Shown one piece after another: positions 46,481 to 57,903 of a DNA stretch of 64,000 nt (positions are counted from its first letter, which is position 1; each line of letters begins with the position of its first letter). Source of the DNA: Pluralibacter sp. UBA7423 (GTDB taxonomy: Bacteria; Pseudomonadota; Gammaproteobacteria; Enterobacterales; Enterobacteriaceae); NCBI GenBank assembly GCA_002470465.1, contig DKMD01000015.1, positions 1-64,000 of the forward strand, written 5' to 3'. A model generated the notes under the pieces. The model saw only the letters and a list, made by a program, of their open reading frames with translations, made no database searches and was not told the DNA's origin. Position numbers and translations under genes: made by a program.

Positions 46481-48246
46481 TGAAACTGCCAGTCAGAGAA
46501 TTTGATGCTGTTGTGATCGGCGCAGGTGGCGCAGGTATGCGTGCCGCGCTGCAAATTTCCCAGAGCGGCCAGACCTGTGCGCTGCTCTCTAAAGTCTTCC
46601 CGACCCGTTCTCATACCGTTTCCGCGCAGGGTGGCATCACCGTGGCGCTCGGTAATACCCATGAAGATAACTGGGAATGGCACATGTATGACACCGTTAA
46701 AGGGTCAGACTACATCGGTGATCAGGACGCTATCGAATATATGTGTAAGACCGGTCCGGAAGCGATTCTGGAGCTGGACCATATGGGCCTGCCGTTTTCT
46801 CGTCTTGAGAATGGCACCATCTATCAACGTCCGTTTGGCGGCCAGTCGAAGAACTTCGGCGGTGAGCAGGCGGCACGTACCGCAGCCGCAGCGGACCGTA
46901 CCGGTCACGCTTTGCTGCACACGCTTTACCAGCAGAACCTGAAAAACCACACCACGATTTTCTCCGAGTGGTATGCGCTGGACCTGGTGAAAAACGCCGA
47001 TGGTGCCGTTGTCGGTTGTACCGCTCTGTGTATCGAAACCGGTGAAGTGGTTTACTTCAAAGCCAATGCCACCGTGCTGGCGACCGGCGGTGCAGGCCGC
47101 ATTTATCAGTCCACCACCAACGCGCACATCAACACCGGTGACGGCGTTGGTATGGCTATCCGTGCGGGCGTGCCTGTGCAGGATATGGAAATGTGGCAGT
47201 TCCACCCGACCGGTATCGCGGGCGCAGGCGTTCTGGTAACAGAAGGCTGCCGTGGTGAAGGCGGATATCTGCTGAACAAACACGGCGAGCGCTTTATGGA
47301 ACGTTACGCGCCGAATGCGAAAGACCTGGCCGGTCGTGACGTGGTGGCGCGTTCCATCATGATCGAAATCCGTGAAGGCCGCGGCTGTGACGGCCCGTGG
47401 GGTCCTCACGCTAAGCTGAAGCTTGACCATCTGGGTAAAGAGGTTCTCGAATCCCGCCTGCCGGGCATCCTTGAACTCTCCCGCACCTTCGCTCACGTTG
47501 ATCCGGTGAAAGAGCCGATTCCGGTTATCCCAACCTGCCACTATATGATGGGCGGTATTCCGACCAAAGTGAGCGGCCAGGCGCTGACCGTTAACGAGAA
47601 AGGCGAAGACGTGGTGATCCCGGGCTTGTTCGCGGTTGGCGAAATTGCCTGCGTATCCGTGCACGGTGCGAACCGTCTGGGCGGCAACTCGCTGCTGGAT
47701 CTGGTGGTGTTTGGTCGTGCTGTTGGCCTGCATCTGCAGGAGTCTATCGCCGAGCAGGGCACGCTTCGCGATGCCACCGAAGAAGAAGTGAATGTTTCTC
47801 TGGAACGTCTCAACCGCTGGAACGGCAACCGCGACGGCGAAGATCCGGTTGAAATCCGCAAAGCGCTGCAGGAATGCATGCAGCATAACTTCTCGGTGTT
47901 CCGCGAAGGCGATGCGATGGCGAAAGGTCTGGAGCAGCTGAAGGCCATCCGCGAGCGTCTGAAAAATGCCCGTCTGGACGATACCTCCAGCGAATTCAAC
48001 ACCCAGCGCATCGAGTGCCTGGAGCTGGATAACCTGATGGAAACCGCATACGCCACCGCGGTGTCGGCAAACTTCCGTACCGAAAGCCGTGGCGCACACA
48101 GCCGCTTCGACTTCCCGGATCGCGATGATGAAAACTGGCTCTGCCACAGTCTGTACCAGCCGCAGACGGAAACCATGACCCGCCGTGAGGTGAACATGGA
48201 GCCGAAACTGCGTCCGGCATTCCCGCCGAAAGTGCGTACCTACTAA
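46480..48246 (+). CDS. sdhA: Succinate dehydrogenase flavoprotein subunit
   Basis: SdhA oxidises succinate to fumarate with covalently bound FAD. The 588 residues match E. coli when the ATG overlapping the sdhD stop is used; an upstream frame start would add four residues. The FAD-binding [12 protein letters not shown] lies near residue 14 and the covalent flavin ligand His45 in [11 protein letters not shown]. Active-site segments are [11 protein letters not shown] near 242, the catalytic Arg region GRDVVARSI near 286, and CHYMMGGI near 354. Confidence 0.99.
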   Translation: MKLPVREFDAVVIGAGGAGMRAALQISQSGQTCALLSKVFPTRSHTVSAQGGITVALGNTHEDNWEWHMYDTVKGSDYIGDQDAIEYMCKTGPEAILELDHMGLPFSRLENGTIYQRPFGGQSKNFGGEQAARTAAAADRTGHALLHTLYQQNLKNHTTIFSEWYALDLVKNADGAVVGCTALCIETGEVVYFKANATVLATGGAGRIYQSTTNAHINTGDGVGMAIRAGVPVQDMEMWQFHPTGIAGAGVLVTEGCRGEGGYLLNKHGERFMERYAPNAKDLAGRDVVARSIMIEIREGRGCDGPWGPHAKLKLDHLGKEVLESRLPGILELSRTFAHVDPVKEPIPVIPTCHYMMGGIPTKVSGQALTVNEKGEDVVIPGLFAVGEIACVSVHGANRLGGNSLLDLVVFGRAVGLHLQESIAEQGTLRDATEEEVNVSLERLNRWNGNRDGEDPVEIRKALQECMQHNFSVFREGDAMAKGLEQLKAIRERLKNARLDDTSSEFNTQRIECLELDNLMETAYATAVSANFRTESRGAHSRFDFPDRDDENWLCHSLYQPQTETMTRREVNMEPKLRPAFPPKVRTY

Positions 48247-48262
48247 TTGCGGAGACAGGAAG

Positions 48263-48979
48263 ATGAAACTCGAGTTTTCAGTTTATCGTTATAACCCGGA
48301 TGTCGATGACGCTCCGCGCATGCAGAATTACACCCTCGAAGCGGAAGAAGGGCGCGACATGATGTTGCTGGATGCTTTGATCCAGCTGAAAGAACAGGAC
48401 CCGACGCTGTCGTTCCGCCGCTCCTGCCGCGAAGGCGTTTGTGGCTCAGATGGCGTGAACATGAACGGCAAAAACGGCCTGGCGTGTATCACCCCGGTTT
48501 CCGCTTTGCAGCGCGCAGGGCAGAAAATCGTGATTCGCCCTCTGCCGGGGCTCCCGGTGGTGCGCGATTTGGTGGTAGACATGGGGCAGTTCTATGCCCA
48601 ATATGAGAAGATTAAGCCTTACCTGTTGAATAATGGGCAAAATCCACCCGCTCGCGAGCATTTACAGTCGCCCGAGCAGCGTGAAAAACTGGACGGCCTG
48701 TACGAGTGTATTCTCTGTGCCTGCTGCTCCACTTCTTGCCCGTCGTTCTGGTGGAATCCGGATAAGTTCATCGGCCCGGCCGGTCTGTTAGCGGCGTACC
48801 GCTTCCTGATCGACAGCCGTGATACCGAAACCGACAACCGCCTGGAAGGGCTGAGTGACGCTTTCAGCGTATTCCGCTGTCACAGCATCATGAACTGCGT
48901 CAGTGTCTGTCCGAAAGGGCTGAACCCGACGCGCGCCATCGGCCACATCAAATCGATGTTGCTGCAGCGCAGTGCGTAA
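48263..48979 (+). CDS. sdhB: Succinate dehydrogenase iron-sulfur subunit
   Basis: SdhB carries three Fe-S clusters relaying electrons from SdhA to the quinone site. The 238 residues match E. coli. The 2Fe-2S ligands are in SCREGVCGSDGVNMNG (about 54-70), the 4Fe-4S and 3Fe-4S ligands in CILCACCSTSCPSFWW (about 149-164) and CHSIMNCVSVCPKGLNP (about 206-222). REP elements follow before sucA. Confidence 0.99.
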   Translation: MKLEFSVYRYNPDVDDAPRMQNYTLEAEEGRDMMLLDALIQLKEQDPTLSFRRSCREGVCGSDGVNMNGKNGLACITPVSALQRAGQKIVIRPLPGLPVVRDLVVDMGQFYAQYEKIKPYLLNNGQNPPAREHLQSPEQREKLDGLYECILCACCSTSCPSFWWNPDKFIGPAGLLAAYRFLIDSRDTETDNRLEGLSDAFSVFRCHSIMNCVSVCPKGLNPTRAIGHIKSMLLQRSA

Positions 48980-48989
48980 ATTGTAGTGG

Positions 48990-49070
48990 TTGCCGGATGG
49001 CGACTGACGTCTTATCAGGCCTACGGGTTATGGACCTTGTAGGCCTGATAAGCGGAGCGTCATCAGGCAA
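48990..49070. repeat. Pair of REP elements between sdhB and sucA
   Basis: TGCCGGATGGCGACTGACG with CTTATCAGGCCTAC, and GTAGGCCTGATAAGCG with GTCATCAGGCAA, face each other about 15 bases apart. The outer arms (CTTATCAGGCCTAC / GTAGGCCTGATAAG) are perfect complements, so a long stem is possible. Such a structure could tune the relative levels of sdh and suc mRNA. Confidence 0.85.
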
Positions 49071-49287
49071 ATAATTGCAGGAAATCTTTAAAAACTGCCG
49101 ATGTACTTCCCCTTCTCAGGCGAGAAGGCAGGGGAGAGGGCACAGGCCCTAAGACAGTTTCTAAAGGTTCCTTCGCGGGCCTGAACAGAAGAGCTCGCAA
49201 GTGAACCCCGGCACGCAGACCCGGTACCCCGGTGTGCGTGGTAGTTTCTACGGCGAAAGTAAGCATAAAAATGCTTAAGGGATCACG
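49071..49287 (+). promoter_or_regulatory. sucA leader/promoter region
   Basis: The 217 bases between the REP pair and sucA include a hairpin, CCTTCTC (49111-49117) with GAGAAGG (49122-49128), extended by CC/GG past a small bulge. E. coli has a weak internal suc promoter in this gap. I could not assign a -10/-35. The ribosome site TTAAGGGA lies just before the sucA ATG. Confidence 0.35.
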
Positions 49288-52095
49288 ATGCAGAACGGCG
49301 CAATGAAAGCCTGGCTGGACTCTTCTTACCTCTCTGGTTCCAACCAGAGCTGGATAGAACAGCTCTATGAAGACTTCTTAACCGATCCTGACTCTGTCGA
49401 CGCCAACTGGCGTTCCATGTTCCAGCAACTGCCTGGCACCGGAGTCAAACCCGATCAATTTCATTCCACAACGCGTGATTACTTCCGCCGTCTGGCGAAG
49501 GATGCCTCGCGTTACTCTTCCGCGATTTCCGATCCCGATACCAACGCGAAGCAGGTAAAAGTCCTGCAGCTGATCAACGCCTGGCGTTTCCGTGGTCATC
49601 AGGCCGCGAATCTCGATCCGCTCGGGCTGTGGAAGCAGGAGCCCGTGGCCGATCTGGAACCTGCGTTCCACGATCTGACCGAAGCCGATCTCCAGGACAG
49701 CTTTAACGTGGGCTCTTTTGCCATCGGCAAAGAAACCATGAAGCTGGGCGATTTGATTGCCGCGCTGAAGCAAACCTACGGTGGCTCCATCGGCGCGGAA
49801 TACATGCACATTACCTCCACGGAAGAGAAGCGCTGGATCCAGCAGCGTATCGAATCGGTGGTCGGTCACGCGAGCTTTACCGCTGATGAGAAAAAACGCT
49901 TCCTGACTGAGCTGACAGCGGCGGAAGGCCTTGAGCGTTATCTGGGCGCGAAATTCCCGGGTGCGAAACGCTTCTCGCTGGAAGGCGGCGATGCGCTGGT
50001 GCCGATGCTGAAAGAGCTTATCCGCCACGCGGGTAAGAGCGGCACCCGTGAAGTGGTGCTGGGCATGGCGCACCGCGGTCGTCTGAACGTGCTGATCAAC
50101 GTGCTGGGTAAAAAACCGCAGGATCTGTTCGATGAATTCGCCGGTAAACATAAAGAACACCTCGGCACCGGCGACGTGAAGTATCACATGGGCTTCTCGT
50201 CTGACATGGAAACCGAAGGCGGCCTGGTTCACCTGGCGCTGGCGTTCAACCCGTCGCACCTTGAAATCGTGAGCCCGGTAGTTATCGGTTCCGTACGCGC
50301 CCGTCTGGATCGTCTGGAAGAGCCAAGCAGCAATAAAGTATTGCCAATCACCATTCACGGCGACGCCGCCGTGGCGGGCCAGGGCGTGGTTCAGGAAACC
50401 CTGAACATGTCCAAAGCACGCGGTTACGAAGTGGGCGGTACCGTTCGCATCGTTATCAACAATCAGGTGGGCTTCACTACGTCCAACCCGCTGGATGCGC
50501 GCTCCACGCCGTACTGTACCGATATCGGTAAGATGGTGATGGCGCCGATCTTCCACGTGAACGCAGATGACCCGGAAGCCGTGGCGTTTGTGACTCGCCT
50601 GGCGCTGGACTTCCGTAACACCTTCAAACGCGATGTGTTCATCGATCTGGTTTGCTACCGTCGTCACGGCCATAACGAAGCCGACGAGCCAAGCGCAACC
50701 CAGCCGCTGATGTACCAGAAAATCAAAAAGCATCCGACTCCGCGCAAACTGTACGCTGACAAGCTTGAAGGCGAAAAAGTTGCGACGCTGGAAGATGCCA
50801 CCGAGATGGTCAATCTCTACCGCGATGCGCTGGATGCCGGTGAATGCGTGGTGAAAGAGTGGCGTCCGATGAACATGCACTCCTTCACCTGGTCACCGTA
50901 CCTCAACCACGAGTGGGATGAGAGCTACCCGAATAAGGTGGAAGTGAAGCGTCTGCAGGAGCTTGCGAAACGCATCAGCACCGTGCCTGAATCCGTTGAG
51001 ATGCAGTCCCGCGTAGCGAAAATCTACGGTGACCGCCAGGCGATGGCCGCAGGTGAGAAGCTGTTCGACTGGGGCGGCGCAGAAACGCTGGCTTACGCAA
51101 CGCTGGTTGATGAAGGCATTCCGGTGCGTCTGTCCGGTGAAGATGCCGGTCGCGGCACGTTCTTCCACCGTCATGCGGTTATCCACAACCAGGTTAACGG
51201 CTCCACTTATACCCCGCTTGAGCACGTGCACAACGGTCAGGGTCAGTTCCGCGTCTGGGACTCCGTGCTGTCTGAAGAGGCCGTTCTGGCCTTCGAATAC
51301 GGCTACGCCACCGCAGAACCGCGCATTCTGACTATCTGGGAAGCGCAGTTCGGTGACTTCGCCAACGGTGCGCAGGTGGTTATTGACCAGTTCATCAGCT
51401 CCGGTGAGCAAAAATGGGGCCGGATGTGTGGCCTGACCATGCTGCTGCCGCACGGCTACGAAGGGCAGGGTCCGGAGCACTCCTCCGCGCGCCTGGAGCG
51501 CTATCTGCAACTTTGTGCTGAGCAGAACATGCAGGTGTGCGTGCCGTCGACTCCGGCTCAGGTTTACCACATGCTGCGTCGTCAGGCGCTGCGCGGAATG
51601 CGCCGTCCGCTGGTGGTGATGTCACCGAAATCCCTGCTGCGTCATCCGCTGGCGGTTTCCAGCCTTGATGAGCTGGCGAACGGCACCTTCCAGCCGGCGA
51701 TCGGTGAAATTGACGAGCTGGATCCGAAGGCGGTGAAACGCGTCGTCATGTGCTCTGGTAAGGTTTACTACGACCTGCTGGAACAGCGTCGCAAAAACGA
51801 TCAGAAAGATGTCGCCATCGTGCGTATCGAACAGCTTTATCCGTTCCCGCATCAGGCTATGCAGGATGCGCTGAAACCTTATGCTCACGTACATGACTTT
51901 GTCTGGTGCCAGGAAGAGCCGCTCAACCAGGGCGCCTGGTACTGCAGCCAGCATCACTTACGTGAAGTCATTCCATTTGGGTCTGCCCTGCGTTACGCAG
52001 GTCGCCCGGCCTCTGCTTCTCCGGCAGTAGGGTATATGTCCGTTCACCAGAAACAGCAGCAAGATCTGGTCAATGACGCGCTGAACGTCGATTAA
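49288..52095 (+). CDS. sucA: 2-oxoglutarate dehydrogenase E1 component
   Basis: SucA is the thiamine diphosphate-dependent decarboxylase of the 2-oxoglutarate dehydrogenase complex. It has 935 residues against 933 in E. coli. The N-terminal tail ([20 protein letters not shown]) binds E2. Catalytic segments include [13 protein letters not shown] (about 261), [14 protein letters not shown] (about 356, cofactor) and [11 protein letters not shown] (about 391). The transketolase-like second half includes [11 protein letters not shown]. It is the first gene of sucABCD. Confidence 0.99.
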   Translation: MQNGAMKAWLDSSYLSGSNQSWIEQLYEDFLTDPDSVDANWRSMFQQLPGTGVKPDQFHSTTRDYFRRLAKDASRYSSAISDPDTNAKQVKVLQLINAWRFRGHQAANLDPLGLWKQEPVADLEPAFHDLTEADLQDSFNVGSFAIGKETMKLGDLIAALKQTYGGSIGAEYMHITSTEEKRWIQQRIESVVGHASFTADEKKRFLTELTAAEGLERYLGAKFPGAKRFSLEGGDALVPMLKELIRHAGKSGTREVVLGMAHRGRLNVLINVLGKKPQDLFDEFAGKHKEHLGTGDVKYHMGFSSDMETEGGLVHLALAFNPSHLEIVSPVVIGSVRARLDRLEEPSSNKVLPITIHGDAAVAGQGVVQETLNMSKARGYEVGGTVRIVINNQVGFTTSNPLDARSTPYCTDIGKMVMAPIFHVNADDPEAVAFVTRLALDFRNTFKRDVFIDLVCYRRHGHNEADEPSATQPLMYQKIKKHPTPRKLYADKLEGEKVATLEDATEMVNLYRDALDAGECVVKEWRPMNMHSFTWSPYLNHEWDESYPNKVEVKRLQELAKRISTVPESVEMQSRVAKIYGDRQAMAAGEKLFDWGGAETLAYATLVDEGIPVRLSGEDAGRGTFFHRHAVIHNQVNGSTYTPLEHVHNGQGQFRVWDSVLSEEAVLAFEYGYATAEPRILTIWEAQFGDFANGAQVVIDQFISSGEQKWGRMCGLTMLLPHGYEGQGPEHSSARLERYLQLCAEQNMQVCVPSTPAQVYHMLRRQALRGMRRPLVVMSPKSLLRHPLAVSSLDELANGTFQPAIGEIDELDPKAVKRVVMCSGKVYYDLLEQRRKNDQKDVAIVRIEQLYPFPHQAMQDALKPYAHVHDFVWCQEEPLNQGAWYCSQHHLREVIPFGSALRYAGRPASASPAVGYMSVHQKQQQDLVNDALNVD

Positions 52096-52109
52096 TTAAA
52101 GGATACAAA

Positions 52110-53333
52110 ATGAGTAGCGTAGATATTCTTGTTCCCGACCTGCCAGAATCCGTAGCCGATGCCACGGTTGCCACCTGGCACAAGAAGCCAGGCGACGCGG
52201 TTGTCCGCGATGAAGTGCTGGTCGAAATCGAAACTGACAAAGTGGTACTGGAAGTACCGGCGTCGGCGGACGGCATTCTCGATGCCGTACTGGAAGATGA
52301 AGGCACAACCGTGACTTCCCGTCAGATCCTGGGTCGCCTGCGTGAAGGTAACAGCGCCGGTAAAGCCACTGAAGCGAAAGCGGACACCAAAGAGTCTACG
52401 CCGGCCCAGCGCCAGCAGGCTTCTCTGGAAGAGCAGAGCAATGATGCCCTGAGCCCGGCGATTCGTCGCCTGCTGGCTGAGCACAATCTCGAAGCCAGCG
52501 CCATTAAAGGCACCGGTGTCGGTGGTCGTCTGACCCGTGAAGACGTGGAAAAACACCTGGCGAAAGCCCCGGCTAAAGCAGAAGCGAAAGCGCCTGCCGC
52601 GGCTCCGGCTGCAGCACCAGCCCCGCTGGCTGGCCGCTCCGAAAAACGCGTACCAATGACCCGTCTGCGTAAACGCGTGGCCGAGCGTCTGCTGGAAGCG
52701 AAAAACTCCACCGCTATGCTGACTACGTTTAACGAAGTCAACATGAAGCCAATCATGGATCTGCGTAAGCAGTACGGCGATGCGTTTGAAAAACGTCACG
52801 GTATCCGTCTGGGCTTCATGTCCTTCTACGTGAAAGCCGTGGTTGAAGCGCTGAAACGCTACCCGGAAGTGAACGCCTCCATCGACGGCGACGATGTGGT
52901 GTATCACAACTACTTCGACGTGAGCATGGCTGTTTCTACTCCTCGCGGTCTGGTCACGCCAGTACTGCGCGACGTTGACGCGCTGGGCATGGCGGACATC
53001 GAGAAAAACATCAAAGAGCTGGCGGTGAAAGGCCGTGACGGCAAGCTGACCGTGGAAGATCTGACCGGTGGTAACTTCACCATCACCAACGGCGGCGTGT
53101 TCGGTTCACTGATGTCCACCCCGATCATCAACCCACCGCAGAGTGCGATTCTTGGCATGCACGCCATCAAAGATCGCCCAATGGCGGTAGACGGTAAAGT
53201 AGAGATCCTGCCGATGATGTATCTGGCACTCTCCTACGATCACCGCCTGATTGACGGTCGTGAATCCGTGGGCTTCCTCGTGGCCATTAAAGAGCTGCTG
53301 GAAGATCCAACTCGTCTGCTGCTGGACGTGTAG
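52110..53333 (+). CDS. sucB: Dihydrolipoyl succinyltransferase (E2)
   Basis: SucB transfers the succinyl group to CoA and forms the 24-subunit core. It has 407 residues against 405 in E. coli. The single lipoyl domain (1-77) bears Lys44 in [11 protein letters not shown]. An Ala/Lys-rich linker is followed by the E3-binding domain (about 107-145, [16 protein letters not shown]), a second linker and the catalytic domain with the active-site His in [11 protein letters not shown] near 378. Confidence 0.99.
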   Translation: MSSVDILVPDLPESVADATVATWHKKPGDAVVRDEVLVEIETDKVVLEVPASADGILDAVLEDEGTTVTSRQILGRLREGNSAGKATEAKADTKESTPAQRQQASLEEQSNDALSPAIRRLLAEHNLEASAIKGTGVGGRLTREDVEKHLAKAPAKAEAKAPAAAPAAAPAPLAGRSEKRVPMTRLRKRVAERLLEAKNSTAMLTTFNEVNMKPIMDLRKQYGDAFEKRHGIRLGFMSFYVKAVVEALKRYPEVNASIDGDDVVYHNYFDVSMAVSTPRGLVTPVLRDVDALGMADIEKNIKELAVKGRDGKLTVEDLTGGNFTITNGGVFGSLMSTPIINPPQSAILGMHAIKDRPMAVDGKVEILPMMYLALSYDHRLIDGRESVGFLVAIKELLEDPTRLLLDV

Positions 53334-53352
53334 TAAAAAGAGTATCACCTGC

Positions 53353-53432
53353 CCTGTAGGCCGGATAAGGCGTTTGCGCCGCCATCCGGCAAAAGTGTAA
53401 TGCCCGATGGCGCTCTGCGTATCGGGCCTACG
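53353..53432. repeat. Pair of REP elements between sucB and sucC
   Basis: GTAGGCCGGATAAGGCG with a GCCGCCATCCGGC arm, and TGCCCGATGGCGCTCTGCG with TATCGGGCCTAC, lie in opposite orientation. This is again a BIME-like pair inside an operon. Confidence 0.85.
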
Positions 53433-53472
53433 GGTTCAAAGATAACGATTACCCTAAAAGTGGATAGAACGC

Positions 53473-54639
53473 ATGAACTTACATGAATACCAGGCCAAAC
53501 AGCTGTTTGCCCGCTATGGTTTACCTGCGCCAGTAGGCTATGCCTGCTCAACTCCGCGTGAAGCTGAAGAAGCCGCTTCAAAAATTGGTGCGGGCCCATG
53601 GGTCGTAAAATGCCAGGTACACGCTGGCGGCCGCGGTAAAGCGGGCGGCGTAAAAGTGGTTAACAGCAAAGAAGACATCCGCGCTTTCGCGGAGCACTGG
53701 CTGGGTAAACGCCTGGTAACCTATCAAACAGATGCGAACGGCCAGCCTGTTAACCAGATTCTGGTGGAAGCGGCGACCGATATCGCAAAAGAGCTGTACC
53801 TGGGCGCGGTTGTTGACCGCAGCTCCCGTCGCGTGGTGTTCATGGCGTCTACCGAAGGCGGCGTGGAAATCGAAAAAGTGGCGGAAGAAACTCCGCACCT
53901 GATCCACAAAGTGGCTATCGATCCGCTGGCGGGCCCAATGCCTTACCAGGGACGCGAACTGGCGTTCAAACTGGGTCTGGAAGGCAAACTGGTTCAGCAG
54001 TTCACCAAGATCTTCATGGGCCTGGCAAACATCTTCCTGGAACGCGATCTGGCGCTGATCGAAATCAACCCGCTGGTTATCACCAAACAGGGTGACCTGA
54101 TCTGCCTCGATGGCAAACTGGGTGCGGACGGCAACGCCCTGTTCCGTCAGCCGGATCTGCGTGAAATGCGCGATCAGTCTCAGGAAGATCCACGTGAAGC
54201 GCAGGCTGCACAGTGGGAACTGAACTACGTTGCTCTCGATGGCAATATTGGCTGCATGGTCAACGGCGCGGGTCTGGCGATGGGCACCATGGACATCGTT
54301 AAGCTGCACGGCGGTGAACCGGCTAACTTCCTCGACGTTGGCGGCGGCGCAACCAAAGAGCGCGTGACTGAAGCGTTCAAAATTATCCTCTCTGATGACA
54401 ACGTGAAAGCTGTGCTGGTGAATATCTTCGGCGGCATCGTTCGTTGTGACCTGATTGCTGACGGCATCATCGGTGCAGTAGAAGAAGTGGGCGTGAACGT
54501 GCCGGTGGTCGTGCGTCTGGAAGGTAACAACGCCGAGCTCGGCGCGAAAAGACTGGCTGACAGCGGCCTGAATATTATTGCAGCGAAAAGTCTGACCGAT
54601 GCGGCTCAGCAGGTCGTTCACGCAGTGGAGGGGAAATAA
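53473..54639 (+). CDS. sucC: Succinyl-CoA synthetase beta subunit
   Basis: SucC forms, with SucD, the enzyme making ATP and succinate from succinyl-CoA. The 388 residues match E. coli. The ATP-grasp domain carries [19 protein letters not shown] near residue 40 and [19 protein letters not shown] near 197. The C-terminal ligase domain contains [16 protein letters not shown] near 318. The last base of its stop is the first base of the sucD ATG (TAATG). Confidence 0.99.
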   Translation: MNLHEYQAKQLFARYGLPAPVGYACSTPREAEEAASKIGAGPWVVKCQVHAGGRGKAGGVKVVNSKEDIRAFAEHWLGKRLVTYQTDANGQPVNQILVEAATDIAKELYLGAVVDRSSRRVVFMASTEGGVEIEKVAEETPHLIHKVAIDPLAGPMPYQGRELAFKLGLEGKLVQQFTKIFMGLANIFLERDLALIEINPLVITKQGDLICLDGKLGADGNALFRQPDLREMRDQSQEDPREAQAAQWELNYVALDGNIGCMVNGAGLAMGTMDIVKLHGGEPANFLDVGGGATKERVTEAFKIILSDDNVKAVLVNIFGGIVRCDLIADGIIGAVEEVGVNVPVVVRLEGNNAELGAKRLADSGLNIIAAKSLTDAAQQVVHAVEGK

Positions 54640-55508
54640 TGTCCATTTTAATTGATAAAAACACCAAGGTTATCTGCCAGGGCTTTACCGGTAGCCAGGG
54701 GACTTTCCACTCTGAACAAGCGATTGCTTACGGCACCAACATGGTTGGCGGCGTAACGCCAGGAAAAGGCGGCACCACGCATCTTGGCCTGCCGGTCTTC
54801 AACACCGTGCGTGAAGCAGTAGAAGCGACGGGCGCAACCGCCACCGTTATCTACGTTCCGGCGCCGTTCTGCAAAGACTCCATCCTGGAAGCCATCGATG
54901 CAGGCATCAAGCTTATCATCACCATCACCGAAGGCATCCCGACTCTGGATATGCTGACCGTGAAGGTCAAGCTGGATGAAGCGGGCGTGCGCATGATTGG
55001 ACCGAACTGCCCGGGCGTTATTACCCCAGGCGCCAGCAAAATCGGCATCATGCCAGGCCACATTCACAAGCCTGGCAAAGTGGGCATCGTTTCCCGCTCC
55101 GGCACCCTGACCTATGAAGCGGTTAAGCAGACCACCGACTATGGTTTCGGCCAGTCCACCTGTGTGGGTATCGGCGGTGACCCGATCCCGGGTTCTAACT
55201 TCATCGACATCCTGAAGATGTTCCAGGAAGATCCGCAGACTGAAGCAATCGTGATGATCGGTGAGATCGGCGGTAGCGCAGAAGAAGAAGCTGCTGCGTA
55301 TATCAAAGATCATGTGACTAAGCCTGTAGTCGGCTACATCGCGGGCGTCACTGCACCGAAAGGCAAGCGTATGGGTCACGCAGGTGCAATCATTGCGGGC
55401 GGGAAAGGTACGGCGGATGAGAAATTCGCAGCCCTGGAAGCCGCGGGCGTGAAAACCGTTCGCAGCCTCGCCGACATCGGTGAAGCGCTGAAAACCATCA
55501 TTAACTGA
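54639..55508 (+). CDS. sucD: Succinyl-CoA synthetase alpha subunit
   Basis: SucD has 289 residues, as in E. coli. The CoA-binding Rossmann domain begins with [17 protein letters not shown] near residue 14. The phosphohistidine is in [14 protein letters not shown] near 247. It is translationally coupled to sucC and is the last gene of the suc operon. It is followed by a structured 3' UTR and a terminator. Confidence 0.99.
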   Translation: MSILIDKNTKVICQGFTGSQGTFHSEQAIAYGTNMVGGVTPGKGGTTHLGLPVFNTVREAVEATGATATVIYVPAPFCKDSILEAIDAGIKLIITITEGIPTLDMLTVKVKLDEAGVRMIGPNCPGVITPGASKIGIMPGHIHKPGKVGIVSRSGTLTYEAVKQTTDYGFGQSTCVGIGGDPIPGSNFIDILKMFQEDPQTEAIVMIGEIGGSAEEEAAAYIKDHVTKPVVGYIAGVTAPKGKRMGHAGAIIAGGKGTADEKFAALEAAGVKTVRSLADIGEALKTIIN

Positions 55509-55589
55509 TAATCCTCTCTGCTCCCCGTGCGGGGAGCTTTATATGTCCCTTTTCGACATGGTTGGCCACCTTAGCGGGTGGCCTTTTTT
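55509..55589 (+). ncRNA. sdhX: Structured suc 3' UTR, possible SdhX (RybD)-like sRNA
   Basis: Downstream of sucD lie two hairpins: GCTCCCC/GGGGAGC (55520-55537) and the terminator stem below, joined by a short U-rich linker. E. coli releases the sRNA SdhX from exactly this position by processing of the sdh-suc transcript. The architecture fits, but I cannot confirm the seed sequence from memory. Confidence 0.4.
55564..55589 (+). terminator. sucABCD terminator
   Basis: GGCCACC pairs perfectly with GGTGGCC around TTAGCG, followed by six T. Confidence 0.9.
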
Positions 55590-56319
55590 ATACCTGCGCA
55601 TTGTCCGCGTCGCTGTGGCGTATCCGCTCTGATCAATAATTCTGCAAACGAGTCCCGACTGCACATTGCACGAGCGTTTTCTTTTTAACCCGGCGTTATG
55701 TTGGTGTGTTAAATATTAAAATCATTGCTGTGAATGAAATGTAATAAAAAGCAGCTATACTTGGCGGCAGAAAAAGCCTTTCTCAGGGTTTAAACTTCTA
55801 ATCCTGTTCCTCTTTCTCGTCTTATTGTGCCCGCAGTTAAAAAGCCATTACCTTTCGTGCCAATTTCGTCTTATTTGATAACCATCAATGTCATGCCGCG
55901 AACATGTTTTTAACATTGATTTCACTATGAATCATAGTGCGCATACAGAATTAACATGTGAGGGTGAAATTGATTTAAATCAATATGTAATGCCTGGAAA
56001 AACGTAGTGTAAAGCGGTAAATTGATCGCAGATCAAAGTGGTCGAAATGCACCATCTTAGCTATATATTGATCAGCGTCGAAAAACGTAAATCTTACTCA
56101 ATAAAAACCTGTTTATTGTAAGGGTTTTACGGCGTAATATATTCATGGGATCAATTTGGGTTTTTTATTAACTTATTTGTAACCTTTGCTTAGTGCCGTT
56201 ATCACATACGATCGCGGCAACGGGACGGGAAGCAAATCAATTTGTATTGGGGCATGCGTGTGAATCCTTTCTAACGGGATTCACTCTCGGAGTCTTCATG
56301 CGATGAGCAAGGAGTCATG
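55590..56319 (+). promoter_or_regulatory. cydAB upstream regulatory region
   Basis: About 730 bases without any gene lie before cydA. In E. coli the mng genes occupy part of this interval. The region is AT-rich, with a perfect FNR box (separate entry), a TTGAT-N5-ATCAA near-match at 56022-56036, and several GTTAA/TTAAC stretches suitable for ArcA. E. coli cydA has multiple promoters under ArcA and FNR in the same place. The cydA ribosome site AAGGAG lies 5 bases before the chosen ATG. Confidence 0.6.
55970..55983. promoter_or_regulatory. FNR box upstream of cydA
   Basis: TTGATTTAAATCAA matches the FNR consensus TTGAT-N4-ATCAA at every conserved position. It lies about 340 bases upstream of cydA. 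In E. coli FNR represses cydA under full anaerobiosis while ArcA activates it at low oxygen. Confidence 0.7.
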
Positions 56320-57888
56320 ATGTTAGATATAGTCGAACTGTCGCGCTTACAGTTTGCCTTGACCGCGATGTACCACTTCCTTTTTGTGCCACTGACGCTC
56401 GGTATGGCGTTCCTGCTGGCCATTATGGAAACGGTCTACGTCCTTTCCGGCAAACAGATTTATAAAGATATGACCAAGTTCTGGGGCAAGTTGTTTGGTA
56501 TCAACTTCGCTCTGGGTGTGGCAACCGGCCTGACCATGGAGTTCCAGTTCGGGACTAACTGGTCTTACTATTCCCACTACGTGGGCGATATCTTCGGTGC
56601 GCCGCTGGCGATCGAAGGGCTGATGGCCTTCTTCCTCGAATCCACCTTTGTAGGTCTGTTCTTCTTCGGTTGGGATCGTCTGGGTAAAATCCAACACATG
56701 GCGGTGACCTGGCTCGTTGCGCTGGGTTCAAACATGTCCGCACTCTGGATTCTGGTCGCCAACGGCTGGATGCAGAACCCGGTGGCATCAGACTTCAACT
56801 TCGAAACCATGCGCATGGAGATGGTGAGCTTCTCCGAGCTCGTCCTGAACCCGGTTGCTCAGGTGAAATTCGTGCACACCGTGGCATCCGGCTACGTGTG
56901 CGGCGCGATGTTCATCCTCGGTATCAGTTCCTACTATATGCTGCGTAATCGCGATTTCGCTTTCGCGAAACGCTCCTTTGCTATTGCCGCGAGCTTCGGT
57001 ATGGCCGCAGTACTCTCCGTTATCGTGCTGGGTGATGAATCCGGTTACGAAATGGGTGACGTACAGAAAACCAAACTGGCCGCCATTGAAGCCGAATGGG
57101 AAACGCAGCCAGCACCGGCTTCCTTTACCCTGTTTGGTATTCCCGATCAGGATGCGCAGAAAAACCATCTGCAAATTCAAATTCCTTACGCGCTGGGCAT
57201 CATCGCCACCCGTTCTGTTGATAAGCAGGTGACGGGCCTGAAAGAGCTGATGGTTCAGCACGAAGAGCGTATTCGTAACGGGATGAAGGCTTACAAACTG
57301 CTGGAAGAACTGCGTTCCGGTTCAGCCGATCAGTCCGTACGTAACGAATTTAACAGCGTGAAAAAAGACCTGGGTTACGGTCTGCTGCTGAAGCGTTATA
57401 CCCCGAACGTCTCTGATGCGACGGAAGCACAAATCCAGCAGGCGACGAAAGACTCGATTCCTCGCGTCGCTCCACTGTACTTTGCTTTCCGTATCATGGT
57501 GGCGTGCGGCGTGCTGATGCTGCTTATCATCGCCGCCTGCTTCTGGACGGTTATTCGTAACCGTATCGGTAGCAAAAAATGGCTGCTGCGTGCTTGCCTG
57601 TACGGTATACCGCTGCCGTGGATCGCCATTGAGTCCGGCTGGTTTGTCGCAGAATATGGTCGTCAGCCGTGGGCGATAGGTGAGGTGTTACCGACGGCCG
57701 TAGCGAACTCGTCGCTGACCGCAGGCGATCTCCTCTTCTCGATGTTGCTGATTTGCGGCCTGTACACGGTGTTCCTGGTAGCGGAAATGTTCCTGATGTT
57801 CAAATTTGCGCGTCTGGGACCAAGCAGCCTGAAAACCGGTCGTTACCATTTTGAGCAGACCCCTGTGTCTGGTCAGCCGGCACGCTAA
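56320..57888 (+). CDS. cydA: Cytochrome bd-I oxidase subunit I
   Basis: CydA is the heme- and quinol-binding subunit of the high-affinity terminal oxidase. The second of two adjacent ATGs was chosen: it has AAGGAG at 5 bases and gives 522 residues as in E. coli. His19 in [12 protein letters not shown] is the high-spin heme ligand. The long periplasmic Q-loop (about 250-380) is of the enterobacterial length. Nine membrane helices are expected. cydB follows 15 bases later. Confidence 0.99.
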   Translation: MLDIVELSRLQFALTAMYHFLFVPLTLGMAFLLAIMETVYVLSGKQIYKDMTKFWGKLFGINFALGVATGLTMEFQFGTNWSYYSHYVGDIFGAPLAIEGLMAFFLESTFVGLFFFGWDRLGKIQHMAVTWLVALGSNMSALWILVANGWMQNPVASDFNFETMRMEMVSFSELVLNPVAQVKFVHTVASGYVCGAMFILGISSYYMLRNRDFAFAKRSFAIAASFGMAAVLSVIVLGDESGYEMGDVQKTKLAAIEAEWETQPAPASFTLFGIPDQDAQKNHLQIQIPYALGIIATRSVDKQVTGLKELMVQHEERIRNGMKAYKLLEELRSGSADQSVRNEFNSVKKDLGYGLLLKRYTPNVSDATEAQIQQATKDSIPRVAPLYFAFRIMVACGVLMLLIIAACFWTVIRNRIGSKKWLLRACLYGIPLPWIAIESGWFVAEYGRQPWAIGEVLPTAVANSSLTAGDLLFSMLLICGLYTVFLVAEMFLMFKFARLGPSSLKTGRYHFEQTPVSGQPAR

Positions 57889-57903
57889 GACAGGAGTCGT
57901 CAA

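Noticed and set aside
46705..48147. Long open frame on the minus strand opposite sdhA
   Set aside because: Its composition (His, Gln, Arg and Phe rich) is the usual mirror of a codon-biased gene. It has no ribosome site and lies wholly inside sdhA. Similar mirrors opposite sucA, kdpD and nagE were dropped for the same reason.
56022..56036. Second FNR box TTGAT-CGCAG-ATCAA upstream of cydA
   Set aside because: The spacer is five bases instead of four, so it fails the FNR symmetry. It is mentioned only as a near-match.
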